Source of the DNA: Margaritispora aquatica
Lineage: Eukaryota; Ascomycota; Leotiomycetes; Helotiales; Discinellaceae
Direction: 5' to 3'
Assembly (NCBI GenBank): GCA_007644065.1
Contig: VJWN01000008.1
Location: forward strand, 374,411-438,410
DNA length: 64,000 bases
Positions 1-12,114 of this stretch are shown piece after piece (the stretch's first letter is position 1; each line of letters opens with the position of its first letter). The notes below the pieces were generated by a model that was not told the DNA's origin, did no database searches, and saw only the letters and a list, made by a program, of their open reading frames with translations. The position numbers and the translations under genes are program-made.

Positions 1-450
1 TCGGGGTCGTGAAAGCGTGTAGAGAGTGAGCCATGTCACAAAGAAATGGAAGGACGCAAAGGTCAATTGCGCAAGTTTCAAGGACGGATCTGAGAAGATG
101 GCCTTATTTGTGAACACCTAAAGACGACTGTTGTTAGCAAAGGTATAAGAAATCTGCAGATCTTCACAACATACAATTCCAATTGTTGCCAGCGTGTTTA
201 CCACCATCCATGCTGCTGCGACTTTCGTCGAGGTGTCAGCCTTTGGCTCAGGAGCCTTTTCCTCCCCTCCTCCAGGTAGCAATCCGGCCCTTTCCACATC
301 ATCCCCGATCTCCATCTCGTCTGGTGTTCTGAGCTTTATAAAACTTCCATCGCTTGAGCCAGCAACTCCATTTTTCTCGTCGTCGAAAGCGTCCGCCTCA
401 GTGACCGATGAGCTGACTGAGGGCGCGCGATCTGATCGTTCTGCAGCCAT
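1..450 (-). CDS. Triose-phosphate/nucleotide-sugar transporter family protein, N-terminal part
   Basis: Only the 5' end of this gene is inside the window; it runs off the left edge. Exon 1 is 450-175, a 57-nt intron (GTATGT...TTTAG) spans 118-174, and exon 2 is 117-1, still in frame at base 1. About 70 acidic/Ser-rich residues form a cytosolic N-terminus, then a first membrane segment starts (VVNTLATIGI) and continues after the splice with VFTNKAIFSD and a second hydrophobic stretch. The VFTNK motif and helix spacing are typical of the DUF250/TPT branch of drug/metabolite transporters, which exchange sugar phosphates or nucleotide sugars across Golgi/ER membranes. The substrate cannot be told from this fragment. 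The ATG at 450 is the only in-frame one before the hydrophobic region. Family call is fairly sure; substrate unknown. Confidence 0.75.
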
Positions 451-862
451 TGTTTCGAAAGTACAAGATGTTAGGTCGATGTGAACCTGTGGAAAGAGAG
501 GAACAGCTGAAAAGACGTCGCAGGAATATGTTGTGCTATCACGACATGCCTTGACGTGTAGAGTTATAATGTAGGATTAGGAGTGGTAAAGTAGCAATTG
601 GCAAGCCGGGAGTAATGCGCGACCAAACTGAGGTGGAATGGACGAGCCGGGGGTACGAGTAGTGGCAGTGGTCAGTGAGCGAGTAAGGGTGAGTTTATAA
701 TGGATATCTAAAGACACGTTTGTTGATATGGGCCAATCAGCTTGTCAAGCATTTCAATAAATAGCTAAATAGCTCAAAGAACTTGGAGAGAATATACCGT
801 ATTCGATGTTTTAAAGACTAAATCAAGACATTGGGCTATATTGTTAAGTAAGGTATGTAAGA

Positions 863-878
863 TACCTTACGTAAGGTA
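863..878. repeat. Perfect 16-bp palindrome TACCTTACGTAAGGTA
   Basis: The two 8-base arms are exact reverse complements without a spacer. Related palindromes follow at 1052-1061 (AAGGTACCTT) and 1080-1094 (AAGGTAC-G-GTACCTT), with further half-sites near 1320 and 1440-1465. Confidence 0.85.
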
Positions 879-1352
879 CCTACAGAAAGCAAAGTCCGGA
901 ATGGATGAATCGAATGAAGGGAGAAGGGGGGGGTTCAGATTACATGCTTCAACATACATAGTAATCGTGCAGTTTACACAAGGCTGAGGTATCAGAGTTC
1001 ACCCACCCACCACCATATTGAGTGCCATGCCACTTGAAAAGTATAAGGAGTAAGGTACCTTGAGGCAAGGAGGGTAAGCAAGGTACGGTACCTTCTCGCC
1101 AAAGTAAAACAGTTCCAAATCTATTTCCACACTGAACTGGACTGGGCGGGATTGAGTTGGGGGAATCCCTGATAATCATCAGCCGAATTCCTCCATTTCA
1201 TCTTCTCTCACATTCTCGCATTCTCACGTTCTCACATCAGATCATGCAGTTTCATACCTCCTCGTACAGAACACGAACATCCTTCCTCTGACTTCATGCC
1301 GGACAAAATTGAACATAGGGTTAAGGTAAGGCAAGGCAGTTCATACCTCAGT

Positions 1353-1372
1353 CCAGCCAGCCAGCCAGCCAG
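1353..1372. repeat. (CCAG)5 microsatellite
   Basis: Five exact tandem copies of the tetranucleotide CCAG in intergenic DNA. Confidence 0.9.
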
Positions 1373-2107
1373 CTATTGCAGAACTCTTGATTATTGATTG
1401 ATAGCCCCTGAATCCATGAATCCCTGAATTGATTCAATTACCTTCCTTACCTTAGGTACTCACTTACCATCGGATCAGATCAGCTCGACGTGGAACATGT
1501 ACATGTTCATGTCCATATTCGTGTTTGTGAACCAATCTTTTCAATCTTTAGGGCCAGATTTATTGCGATTTGCGCCGTAATCATACATCTGTCATCACCG
1601 AGGAACGAATAGAAATCCTCCGAGTCTCAGACACCCCGATTAGCCATGTCAACGGTTTGGCGAATAGAGCTGTCTTGCTTTTTCTGCCACCGCAATAGCC
1701 TCATTTTGGTCATTTTGGAGGGACAATAAGTTTTTTTGTGGTAGAACATTGAGATGCGAAAAACACATGGCAGACAAGCCTTCAATTTGATGAACTGTCC
1801 TGTTGATCACTGCAAAACATATCTCTAATCCACCTGATATATTTACCTTATCCAGATCCATTGCCAGCTGGTCTCGAAGTTACCATTCAGTGAAATTTCC
1901 CCCACCAACTGCAATACAAGGTAGGCTCACCGCTCACTTCCGTGATTGACCCCTTTCATCGTCTCACACATTTGATAGACTGGAGTCTCCCTCCCACTTC
2001 TCTCCTGTCAACAAAACAACTCGCATTTCGCAGAACTGCACAAACCTCTCCACCTCCAAAAAAGCATCTTCTCAGTCCCCCAGCGTTACCCCGCCAGTTT
2101 AATCATC

Positions 2108-3572
2108 ATGGCTTCCAACGGCGTCCCTGGTAAGTAACAGACCATGCCATTGCTGTCGCGCTTCACCGCGTAGTATTAGCAGACCAAGCAAACAATAGCT
2201 GACCTTTCTGTCTGCTCTAGCAAGCACGAACAAATTCTTCGAGGACTTTGGTGTCTGGAAGGATGCGCCAATCCTCACTGGTAGCACCAAATACGAGCCA
2301 TTGCCAGATGTCAAGAATATTATGATTACTGGAGGAGCAGGCTTCATGTAAGGAGACATTCGCGCACAGCACAGGTTACACGAGCACTGTCTAATAACTG
2401 ACTACCATAGTGCATGCTGGCTTGTACGACACTTGACACTGACCTACCCAAATGCGTATAACATTGTGTCTTTCGACAAGCTCGACTACTGCGCGTCCCT
2501 GAACAACACCCGGGCTCTGAATGATAAGCGCAACTTCAGCTTTTACCATGGCGACATTACCAACCCTTCTGAGGTTATGGATTGTCTCCAGCGACACAAC
2601 ATTGACACGATCTTCCATTTTGCGGCACAATCGCATGTGGATCTGAGTTTTGGAAATTCTTATGCCTTCACCCACACCAACGTATATGGCACACACGTTC
2701 TGTTGGAGAGCGCAAAGAAGGTTGGAATCAAGAAGTTCATCCATATCTCCACTGATGAGGTTTATGGCGAGGTCAGAGATGATGCAGATGATCTCCTTGA
2801 GACCAGCATTTTGGCCCCAACAAACCCATATGCTGCCAGCAAGGCCGCTGCAGAAATGTTGGTTCACTCATACCAGAAGAGTTTCAAGCTCCCTGTGATC
2901 ATTGTCCGAAGCAACAATGTCTACGGTCCTCACCAGTACCCTGAGAGTAAGCACAAGCCCCAAATTTACCCCGCCAAAAACAAAGTACCGTGCACTGACT
3001 ATAAGCTAGAAATTATTCCCAAGTTCAGCTTGCTTCTTCACCGAAAGCAGCCCGTTGTCTTGCACGGAGATGGAACACCCACCAGAAGGTATCTGTTCGC
3101 TGGTGACGCTGCAGATGCATTTGACACTATTCTTCACAAGGGACAGATGGATCAGATCTACAATGTCGGATCCTACGATGAGATTTCCAACTTGACCCTT
3201 TGCTCGAAACTCCTTACTTACCTTGATATTCCCCACTCCACTCAGGAGGAGCTCCACAAATGGGTCAAGCACACCCACGACCGTCCTTTCAACGATCACA
3301 GATATGCCGTTGATGGAACTAAGCTGAGACAGCTCGGATGGGAGCAAAAGACCAGTTTCTCCGACGGAATGGCCATCACTGTCGATTGGTACAAGCGATT
3401 CGGTGAGAAGTGGTGGGGTGATATCACCAAGGTCCTGACTCCATTCCCAACTGTTGAGGGAACTGAAGTTGTTGCCGATGTCGAAGCAGCTGTCGTGGAT
3501 ATCGACGAGGCCATGATCGTCGACAGCGAGGACAAGATGACTCTTGCCAAGAAGAGAAAGGTTGAAGCATAA
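2108..3572 (+). CDS. UDP-glucose 4,6-dehydratase (UDP-4-keto-6-deoxyglucose synthase)
   Basis: Extended short-chain dehydrogenase that uses a tightly bound NAD+ to turn UDP-glucose into UDP-4-keto-6-deoxyglucose, the first step of fungal UDP-rhamnose synthesis. Exons 2108-2129, 2221-2347, 2411-2946 and 3010-3572 give 415 residues. The Rossmann glycine motif GGAGFIA is at about 45-51, the catalytic Thr-Asp-Glu (STDEVYG) at 164-166 and the YAASK motif with catalytic Tyr/Lys at about 190/194, all as in RmlB/RGP-type dehydratases. The third intron (2947-3009) is 63 nt with no stop, so retention would insert 21 residues in frame; removing it restores the family sequence YPEKIIPKFS. After the catalytic domain comes an acidic tail ending in AKKRKVEA, a basic patch unusual for this enzyme. 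Nothing next to it looks like the downstream epimerase/reductase. Assignment is firm; the nucleotide (UDP rather than dTDP) is inferred from fungal biology. Confidence 0.92.
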
Positions 3573-5614
3573 ATGAGTCACGAATACGCATGGGAAGTAT
3601 ACACAGATATACCTGGCACAATTACCAGCAGCTTTGGGTTTTGATCAAAAGATTTTGATTTGATTGCATGCATGTGTTTGCTCAGGAGCAGGATGGACGG
3701 TTGTTAATTTTCATGCGCGATATATATATAGCGATAGATGGCTGCTCAAAAAGATGGATCTCATTTTAATAGAAGAATTTATCTACCGCATTACTTCGCA
3801 ATGATAGCAAAATTTATCCAAATACGTTACACTCTGGGATTTTGGTTCATGGTGGCTTTGAGGCTTGCTTGATGCATTTCCCGACTCCATGACATTGGAG
3901 AAAAGTTGTCTCTCGTTTGTACAGTCTTGCCAATCGCAAGAGGTGCGGTAATTAATGCGTGGCAGCCATAAAGAGCACAACATACCTCAGGTAACATTCA
4001 GTGCTGGCAATTGACCTGTTGTGATCGCAACGGCATCAAAGTTGAACGAACTCTGCATGCTGCAATGGCTGTCTGCAGAGTATATATGATTCTGCATATG
4101 ACCGAAGGACTGACCGTTTTGCCCCTTCAACCACGCAACCACACGATCCTGAAATCTCCTCATGTCGCTGCATGATGCCGTTCTCCTAGTCGAGAAACAA
4201 GGTCTGCTTAAGTCCTGGAAGATATGTGATGCAAGACAGGGCAAGCAACTAGGTATTTAGAAGCAAGTAGCGGAACAGCCATCGAGCCCCTTGCTGTCGT
4301 TCTGATGGCCAACAGCAAGCTGCAGTTATCTTGCTCCCTAGTCCCTTGAACCGGTAGGATGTTGTGCTGCACAAACAAACAACTTTCATGCAGAATGCAG
4401 AATGCGCCATCATCCATGCGTGTGTCTGGAGTGGGAGTGGGAGGGGAGGAGAAAAGAGGGCAGGTGGTTTCAACCACACTCTCTGATGGCGGGTTCCCCG
4501 TTCAGAGGACTCGAGAATGCATAGCATCGCCGGGGTGGCATAGGAAGAGCTGGGACGATGGAACGGCAGCTCAGGGAAAGCATATGCGTCCACGTTGACA
4601 GAAAGTTGGGTATTATGCGGTATCCGCAACGCTTCGTCCTGGGGCGAATGCAGCACTCACCGAGTTCTGAGGAGCATCTTGCTGGCGGAAGATATCCTAC
4701 CGGCTGTTACCAGAGCAAAGCTCTCCATAAATGCGGGTTCGAAAAGAGCGCTGTGGAAGCACAGTCATCTCACGCTGCACTCAGAAACCAAAACGCTGAG
4801 GCAAAGTTTTGTTGGTGAAGTTGGTTTTTCAATCTGGCGGGATCATCCTACTGGCTGTTGGGGTAAAAGAGAGAGGGCAACAAAAGAAAACGTTGCACCC
4901 GCACGTCTGGGTATGGTTTTGCTGTCACCACCACCCAAGCGCTCTCACCCGCACCGGGCTCTCCACTGTTCGGGTTGCTGGGACTCTGGTGCAAGTCTGG
5001 GACGGGCCTCTGTTGGTGTCGTCGACGTGGTGGCTTGCACAGCTTCTTCTTCTTGGTTCCCGGGATCAGTCTGCTGGTACATTTTGGCTGAAGTGGTTTG
5101 TGATTTGTGATTTGTGATCCCCTCTCTCTCTCTCTGCTCCTGCGCTTGCTTGGGGTAGGGGAACGTGAGAAAGGAGAGAGACATGCGGATTTTTAATTAG
5201 ATGATGTATCAGTGTATCCATACTATCAGGTATACTTGCACATTCTAAGACGTACCGTACATGCAGGTGACAACGAGTGTGGATGAGAAGCGGTGGTGGT
5301 AGAGAACGCACGTAGAAAGACGTTGCTGGTGGATCTCTGCCTCTTTTGGTATCATTGAGCAGTATTGTGGTGCTCACGATGTTGAAGATTTGGAATAATC
5401 GTTGACAATTGAAGGAGGACGGTCGTTGAGATGTGATGTGATGTTCCAGTGTCTTGAGTGTCTTTAGTGTCTTGAATGTCTTTGAGCTTATGTCTGTCTC
5501 TGATCTGTGCAGGTTCGCTAAGAATTTCTCTCGCTCCCGCCTGGTGCTGGTGCTGCCCATGTCCATCCATCGTCTCCCTGCTTCGAGCTCCGGGCTCCAA
5601 GCTTGCAATTGTCC

Positions 5615-5627
5615 ACACACACACACA

Positions 5628-5660
<33 letters not shown>
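5615..5660. repeat. Compound microsatellite (AC)8(TC)15
   Basis: A perfect AC run (5615-5630) passes directly into a perfect TC run (5631-5660). It sits in the pyrimidine-rich region upstream of the methyltransferase gene. Confidence 0.95.
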
Positions 5661-5664
<4 letters not shown>

Positions 5665-6011
5665 CTTGCCCAGGGCTGGTCTTTGCTTGCGGTATCTCAA
5701 CGCCTTCTTCGACCATCTCGGACTGGTCTGCTTTTCTCACTCTCCGGGTCGTTCCACTTTGCAACATTCCCATTTGCTCCTCCATTTTCCCTCGTTCACA
5801 AATCCCAGCAGATTGTCAAGGAGGTGCAGGACTACCCATTCTAACCTATTCGCGGATAACCATACTGGTCTGCATTTGCTACTTGCGTCTGCGTTATTCG
5901 ACACACATTTTGCTGGACCTGCATTTTAGCCTGACCTTTTCCGCCTTTCCTTTCTCTTTTGAGTTGGACATGAGCCCATGGACATGGAGCTGGAGCTCGA
6001 CCTAGCTCCTG

Positions 6012-6041
6012 GTCACTCACTCTGTCACTCTGTCACTCACT
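6012..6041. repeat. Short degenerate GTCACTC tandem repeat
   Basis: GTCACTC recurs three times with TCT/AC spacers in about 30 bases, in the presumed 5' leader of the methyltransferase. Confidence 0.7.
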
Positions 6042-6484
6042 TACTGTTCGACTTGCCCGTCCTCCCGCTTCCGCTACCCAGTCGAGTGTCCACTCTTCCC
6101 CCGGTCTAGAATCTGATGCCGCGGTTTGCTGGCGGTCTCTATTTTCTTCTGTTCAATAAACTCATTACCACTCAATCCCTGGTGCTTCCTTAATATACTC
6201 TTTGCCCTCCCACTTTGCAGACCTTCCAGTTTGCACACTTCTGTTCCCCACCTCATACCACTCCCAAGACATCTGAAAACGTCCCGGGAACTCTAATCTC
6301 TATCTCCAGCTCCACTTGAACTCTCTCCCAAAGCCTCCAGGGTTGTTGTCTTACCCTCTGTGCACTCGAAAGCTGGTTATGGGAATCGCACCCACGAACA
6401 TCTCAACGCCTGCGAACCAGAAAATATCAGCATTGGCAGAAACTTGCTGTGCGATAAGTAGCTCGGTGGCTCGTCTGCCATCTC

Positions 6485-7740
6485 ATGGCGCGGAGGATGA
6501 ATGGTGTGCCAGCAGCAGGTAGTTCAATGGATGAGGAGATTCCAATGCGAATCGCGGCTGTCCCATTGGTGCTTGATGACAACCTAATGGAGGTGGATGA
6601 AGATGAGGACTATGAAGATATTGAAGAAGGCATTGCTCGCCGAAGATTCAATAAGACGCGAACTCTTTTTCACCAACCAATGGGAGACAATGATACATTG
6701 TAAGATTCTTGACGCCAGGCAGGAGGGCCATCGAAGCTCACTAACTGATTTGCAGAAATTCTACACAGTCCTTGTATGACACTGACGTCTTGTATACAAC
6801 TATAAACGGCAGACGGTATTGCGGCGACTATTACATCCCCAATGACGAGGACGAGCAGACACGGCAACTTATGCTTCATGGAGTCTACCTGCATATTCTG
6901 GATGGTGAACTTACCACGGTGCCTTTGCGGAATCCACAGAAGATACTGGATGTGGGTACGGGTGGAGGGGAATGGGTTATGGGTATGGCAGAGAAATACC
7001 CTGATGCCGAAGTGATTGGGACAGATATTGCAGCAATACAACCTGGTGCCGTCACTGTGAATGTGTTTTTCGAAATTGATGATGCAGAGGAAGAAGGAGG
7101 TTGGACATGGCCAGAAAATGAGTTCGATTTGGTCCATTTCCGCTCAATGGCTGGTGCTTTCTCAGATTGGGAAAACATATATCGGGAGTCTTTCAAGCAC
7201 TTGAAGCCTGGAGGTTGGATTGAATTATTTGACTATGACAATCATAGCCTGTTTCTCAGTTACTTTGGTCCAGATTCCGCAATTTTCCCATTTCTAAACG
7301 CGATCAATGGTGCAATGAAGGATTCGGGCAAAGAAAGAGGGAGCCAACATATGGACACTGCAATGCTGAGCGCTGCAGGGTTTGTCAATGTATCTATGAC
7401 GGAGAAAACTATCCCAATGGGAGTTTGGCCTGAGAACAAGGAAGAGAAAGCGATAGGGAAGACCTTCCTCGTTGCACAGCTTTGTGGGGTAGAGGCACTT
7501 TGTATGCGGCCCCTCACTGAGAGAGGATGGGATATAGAGGAGATCAAAAGAATATGCTCCGAAGTCACAGAAGAAGTGCGAACCTTGGGGATGGATCCTG
7601 TGAAGGGACGAGGACTGTGCGCCAAAGTCAGGATATTGACAGGCAGGAAGCCGTGCGCTATGGAGCTGGATGTGCCTGATGGGGAGAGCACAATGGGCGA
7701 CAGTATCAAGACCGTTACGCATGCAAATGGGACTGCTTGA
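6485..7740 (+). CDS. LaeA-like SAM-dependent methyltransferase
   Basis: Class I methyltransferase of the broad fungal LaeA-like/TAM-domain group, whose best-known member is a nuclear regulator of secondary metabolism; most members have no known substrate. Exons 6485-6699 and 6756-7740 (56-nt intron with a CTAAC branch site) give 399 residues. The first 70 residues are acidic. SAM-binding motif I (ILDVGTGGGEW) is at about 135-145, the acidic motif II residue is in VIGTDIAAIQP, and the post-motif region LKPGGWIELFDYD matches the family. The C-terminal segment around GMDPVKGRG is also typical. An in-frame stop at 6455 lies just upstream, so 6485 or the ATG at 6530 is the start. It is isolated: no biosynthetic cluster genes lie next to it. 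Methyltransferase fold is sure; being the true LaeA orthologue is doubtful. Confidence 0.87.
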
Positions 7741-10700
7741 TAGCACCTTCTTGGGATGGCACCTTATACATCAGATTTTCGGTTCAAGCATGGCGTTGGT
7801 GGCTACGGGCTTGATTTTCGGGATAACGGAGTATATTCAGCTTGTTTACAAAAATTTGCTCCGGTTTTCTGATTGATGAACGTGGTTGGTGTTGGTGTTA
7901 GGGGCAGTGTATTTTCCATGAACAAAATGTTGATGAGCTGTTAGATACCCTATTCAATTGAACTTGGAATCCTGATGAGGTTCATCTCTTACACATGATG
8001 TCCTGTACCACCGTTGCCCTCCCTCTCTTCACTAATTAAGCAGCAGAATATGCAGCTCGTGGTCGTAAATTGGATAGTTGTTGCTTATGATGCCGGCTAA
8101 TTAATTAAAGTGTATTCATATATGTATACAGTATTGCTATTCATTGCACTCGGCTCGGCTTGGCTATTGACTATGAAATATTATATTCTCTCGTATGTGA
8201 TAAATTGCCTTATGAGTGTCTATTTGAGCCAATTGAAGATCTCCAGTTTTCAAATCCAATTCCCTCGAGATTCTGCCGTGATACTCCCGTCTTCCTCTCA
8301 ATGATTGGATAACTTCCCAGTAGTTGATTGCTCACCTGCTGGATACCAGTCGCCTAAATTGGACGACCACGTATTATATCAAGCCAAGGGAACTAATGAT
8401 GAACACTAAACATAGCCTTTTCCTCATTTTAGCGAGAGATTGGGGTATCTGTGAGCCACCGGACGTATTGATGCGGAGGTGCGTACTGCTGCCATTGTGG
8501 GAGAAACTCGAGGTCGGCTAGTAATTGCACGACTGGTTCGTTCATAAAGGGGAAGAATGTAAACGTGTCCGAGATAGCATTGTCAAGGCAACTGTCGCCT
8601 TGCTCTTCCATAGTCGTCTGTCTAGGTTAGAAGTATACGGTGCTCGCGGTATTCTCGTTAATTCTCCAACATTGGAGTAGTCAAAGGTAATCTACTTGAC
8701 CGAAACCTTTGGCCAATCCGAATCGCCACAGAATCTTGAAGCTTTTCATCTATGAATCGGGTATTAAAAGTTACTATTAGATGTTTGGTACAAGAGTAGG
8801 GAGTTTGTCAATCTCTTCATGGGATTCTTGCAGGGCCAGCCTTCCAGAACTGGGTTGGTTCTCATTGACTTTGCCGTGTTGGAGTGATGAAAAGAGATAA
8901 CATACCTATGTCCATAGCCGAAGCCTGGAAATACAGCACCTCAGTGTTAGTGGGTGTCATATCTATTCTTCTAGCTTTCTATTAAGATCGACTTCTTGGC
9001 TCTTGCACAATATGTAAGTGTCTGAACCCCAATTTTCTGCCTCATGTCTCGTCAATCCCATTCCCTACCTCCAATCCCATTTGGAGTCTACTCCCTACTC
9101 CTAGGGAACCTGGCTTAGTCAGATCAGAAATTTCCTTCAAGTCTAATCGAAGCTCCCATTACTATCTCTTCGAAAACTCCTCGTCATATTTATTTCTATT
9201 TTAAATCCTTGCCGAGATCGGAAAATGATATTGAATGAACCACGATTTCGTAGACAACATTTCCCTGATAAATATATCTCTAGATTACGCTTTCTCATAG
9301 AATAAAATGTGATTATCCCTTTATAGGTCATCCCTACACCCTTCCTTGGAGTTTGATACTTATGGATCTACGTTGGGAGGTGGTCGTCTCGTTTAATTTT
9401 TCCAGGCGCTTTCTACTAACTACTTGGACACTTCTAAACAGAAACATGACTAACTTCCATGTATTAAGAAAGTAGACAAGAAAGAAAGGAGATTTGATCC
9501 TGAAATGTCTTGTGGCGAAGGGAAAAAAACCCCAACTATGGCTCGGAGAAATGCCTCACAGCTAGTCCTTGACACTAGCGACTAAGTCTTTCCGCAACAA
9601 CTGATAGAATGTCAAGATCCCTTAACAGCCATCAGATAAAGTGTCAACACTAATTAGAGTCTCTTGGTTATATATCTATGGGGTCAAAGGAAAGTTATGA
9701 ATGATTATTCGAAACTGTTATTAAGGTTAGAAAAGCAATGGCGAATTCTCTGATTTGGTCCAAAGTGACTAACTGGTATCAAATTGAGCGGCATGCTCGA
9801 AATTTCGATTCATCCAGGGCACAGATTGCAATAAGGGGAGACATCTGTAGGCGTCTACTCCTTATTACTGGAGAATCCAGATTATGTCTTTATTGCGAAC
9901 CAGTCCCACAGGCGACGTAGGCGAGATCCATGAAACCAAAACCCAAATCAGAACACCAATGTTGCAATACCACGACCTGATAAGTCCAGTAGTTCTCCGG
10001 AATCAGCACTTCGTGCATGCATCTATTGCGATGTCTATTGACTATTGTAGCACACTCACAGAAGATAGCTACTGGCTAACTTCCTGATATGCTGTTGAGT
10101 TCGAGAAATCTCGAATCAAATCCATCCCATCTAAAAGTGCCATGATACATTTCTACAAGAATAAACAAGTGTGTCTGAATACCAACATTTAAGGATCGTT
10201 AAATGGTGTGGTTGTGAATGTGGCCAACGAAGAGACATCAAGATTTCTCGGTTAAATCAACAGTATCATACCCTACTTTACAGCCCTACCCAAATCCCCT
10301 CGCAATAGAAGTTGCATGACACTACTCCATCTACTAAAATTTCGTCCTCATGCTATCCAAGGATAAACATGTGGGTGCGGAGTTGCTAGAGTAGTTATAC
10401 ACCGTCGCCAGATAGTGCTTACTATCGTCGCCCAAGATAGGCACTAAAAAAAGTCAACTGGTTAGACAAAAGCCGATCAACTACCGGCAGATGTCACGAA
10501 GAGCCAGCCCTAGAAAAAGCCTCCCGCAATATGTCTAAAATGGGTCCCTTCTGTCTATGGAGACTGCTAAGCAAGTAAACTCATCGTCTTGATGCTAAAG
10601 TAAAGCAACTGGTTCGTCTTGTGTGTCGACACCCACCAAAGGAAGCGCTTATTTGAATTTCAATAGCATCCTCTCCGACGTGGTACGTAACTTACTATCA

Positions 10701-12114
10701 CTTAACCAGATCAAATACCGGTGAGTCGTTTCCATTCCAAGGTCAGAATTGAACCTGTCACGCCCAAGATTCCCCATGATATATGTATGCCGGGACAGGT
10801 ACATAGTCCAGTTGTACCTGAGTGTCAAAGGGAACTGCGAGCTTAGCGATTTAGCCACCAAAACGGGATATAAATTTCCAAATCTCAACAATCGACCGTG
10901 ACGTGAACAACAGCGTGAAGTTATACCGAAGAGATGATCAAGCAGAACCCCTCACCAATAACTTGGTTTCATGTCTGCTTTACAACGGCAATACCTGTAC
11001 TTCTTGAGGATACGCCGAATGATAATGCTCGATGCGTCTAAGTCACCCACACTCACCGCCTTCAAGTAGCCGTCGTGGGAAATTGCCCCCATAGGTAAAG
11101 CCGCATGCAGCGAAATTCACAGCCATATACAAGCACGCATACACCGTTTCGGTCTATCCACATTGTTTCTTTCCAAGACAACGACCAATCTGCCTCTAGC
11201 AATGAGATTTGGTCAATGCCACTGCGAATCCTATGCATGCTATTAGACAATAATGTTACGATAATTCGCGTAAGTCATGTGTTTTTCAGTTGCATATCTC
11301 CAATTGAAACCTCCTTGAAGTTCTGATATAAGCGCTTCATCGTATAGATACATTTTGATCAGGTTTTCCCAACAGAAAATTCATCAAAAATTAGTAAACT
11401 AAAGTTCATCTTGCGCCTTCGTCAATACTACTTCACTCATATTCCTTCGAGCTATGTGATTTACTTGGGCGATGCAGCAGTCTTATGTTTATTTGACTCG
11501 ATTGTTATTTGTAAATACACAAGCCATATGAGCCGACGCAATGCATGAGCACGTCTTTCTATGAACGACTCACTCCACCCTGACTATGAACCTCGCGTAT
11601 GCAGCCAGAATAGGTATTTTTCACCCCGGAAGATAAAACGAAAGGCAAACGAAGTACTTGTCAATACAAAACGGTGCAAAGGTCACAATGAAAGCCAAAC
11701 AAAGACACTTTCGAGACCTGACAGCCCCCGAATTCCCTTACAATGTATCCCAACCACCGTATTAGTTCTTCTAATGACTAATATGGCTCGAGACTATGTG
11801 CCCCGAATGACGCCCCGTAATAACCGCAAGAGTGGCCTCCCATTCCCAAGGAAGTAAAAGAACATGAAATAAATTCGTCAAGGCCATGCAAATCGTTTTC
11901 GTTGCCGAACCATATTGAAGGATGTCTAAGGACCGAAGAAAACCACATGATAATGACGCCGAATCAAATGCTGCTAGCAACATGTATGCTACAGGTCCCA
12001 AGTTCTCGAGAACGTATGGAATAGCAGAGATATCCTGCGCAGTTTCTTGAATCATAATACAGGCTTTATGATGTAAGACTGATATTGACCGAGACGAGAA
12101 AGACTGATAGGCAT
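7741..12114. other. Long gene-poor AT-rich region
   Basis: About 4.4 kb between the methyltransferase and the Con7-like gene. Frames are short and broken. Apart from a 60-codon minus-strand ORF at 8429-8611 I find nothing with coding character. No terminal repeats or transposase motifs were seen. Confidence 0.5.
8429..8611 (-). CDS. Small hypothetical ORF or relic exon
   Basis: A 60-residue frame from an ATG at 8611. It is rich in aromatic and acidic residues and has a coding-like stretch (FMNEPVVQLLADLEFLPQWQ). An acceptor-like CTAACCTAGACAG precedes the ATG closely, and further upstream on the same strand, near 8740 and 8905, there are exon-like islands flanked by TTCATAG and TTTCCAG. It may be the last exon of a decayed gene or a short orphan. 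I do not recognise it. Confidence 0.25.
   Translation of the reverse strand: MEEQGDSCLDNAISDTFTFFPFMNEPVVQLLADLEFLPQWQQYAPPHQYVRWLTDTPISR

Larger units (their letters stand above)
451..2107. other. Intergenic region, divergent promoters, palindrome cluster
   Basis: This lies between the divergent transporter and UDP-glucose 4,6-dehydratase genes. I see no ORF with coding character. It contains several TACCTTA/TAAGGTA palindromes (847-1470) and a short CCAG repeat. The last 150 bases before 2108 are pyrimidine/CA-rich, as in a fungal 5' leader. Confidence 0.6.
3573..6484. other. Intergenic region and probable long pyrimidine-rich 5' leader of the methyltransferase
   Basis: No ORF here has convincing coding character. 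Base composition becomes strongly C/T-rich from about 5100 to 6400, typical of a fungal core promoter and 5' untranslated region for the plus-strand methyltransferase that follows. Two simple repeats lie within it. Confidence 0.5.

Noticed and set aside
2391..2867. 158-codon minus-strand ORF
   Set aside because: Lies antisense to the conserved UDP-glucose 4,6-dehydratase coding region; a shadow frame.
4595..5117. Two overlapping plus-strand ORFs (171 and 102 codons)
   Set aside because: They overlap in different frames, have no motif and lie in probable promoter sequence.
5066..5785. 239-codon minus-strand ORF
   Set aside because: Long only because it crosses the GA/GT microsatellite and C/T-rich DNA; composition is repeat-driven and no motif is present.
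10740..10800. tRNA-like T-arm (GGTTCAATTC on the minus strand)
   Set aside because: The stem flanking the loop does not pair properly, and no matching acceptor, D or anticodon arms could be placed.
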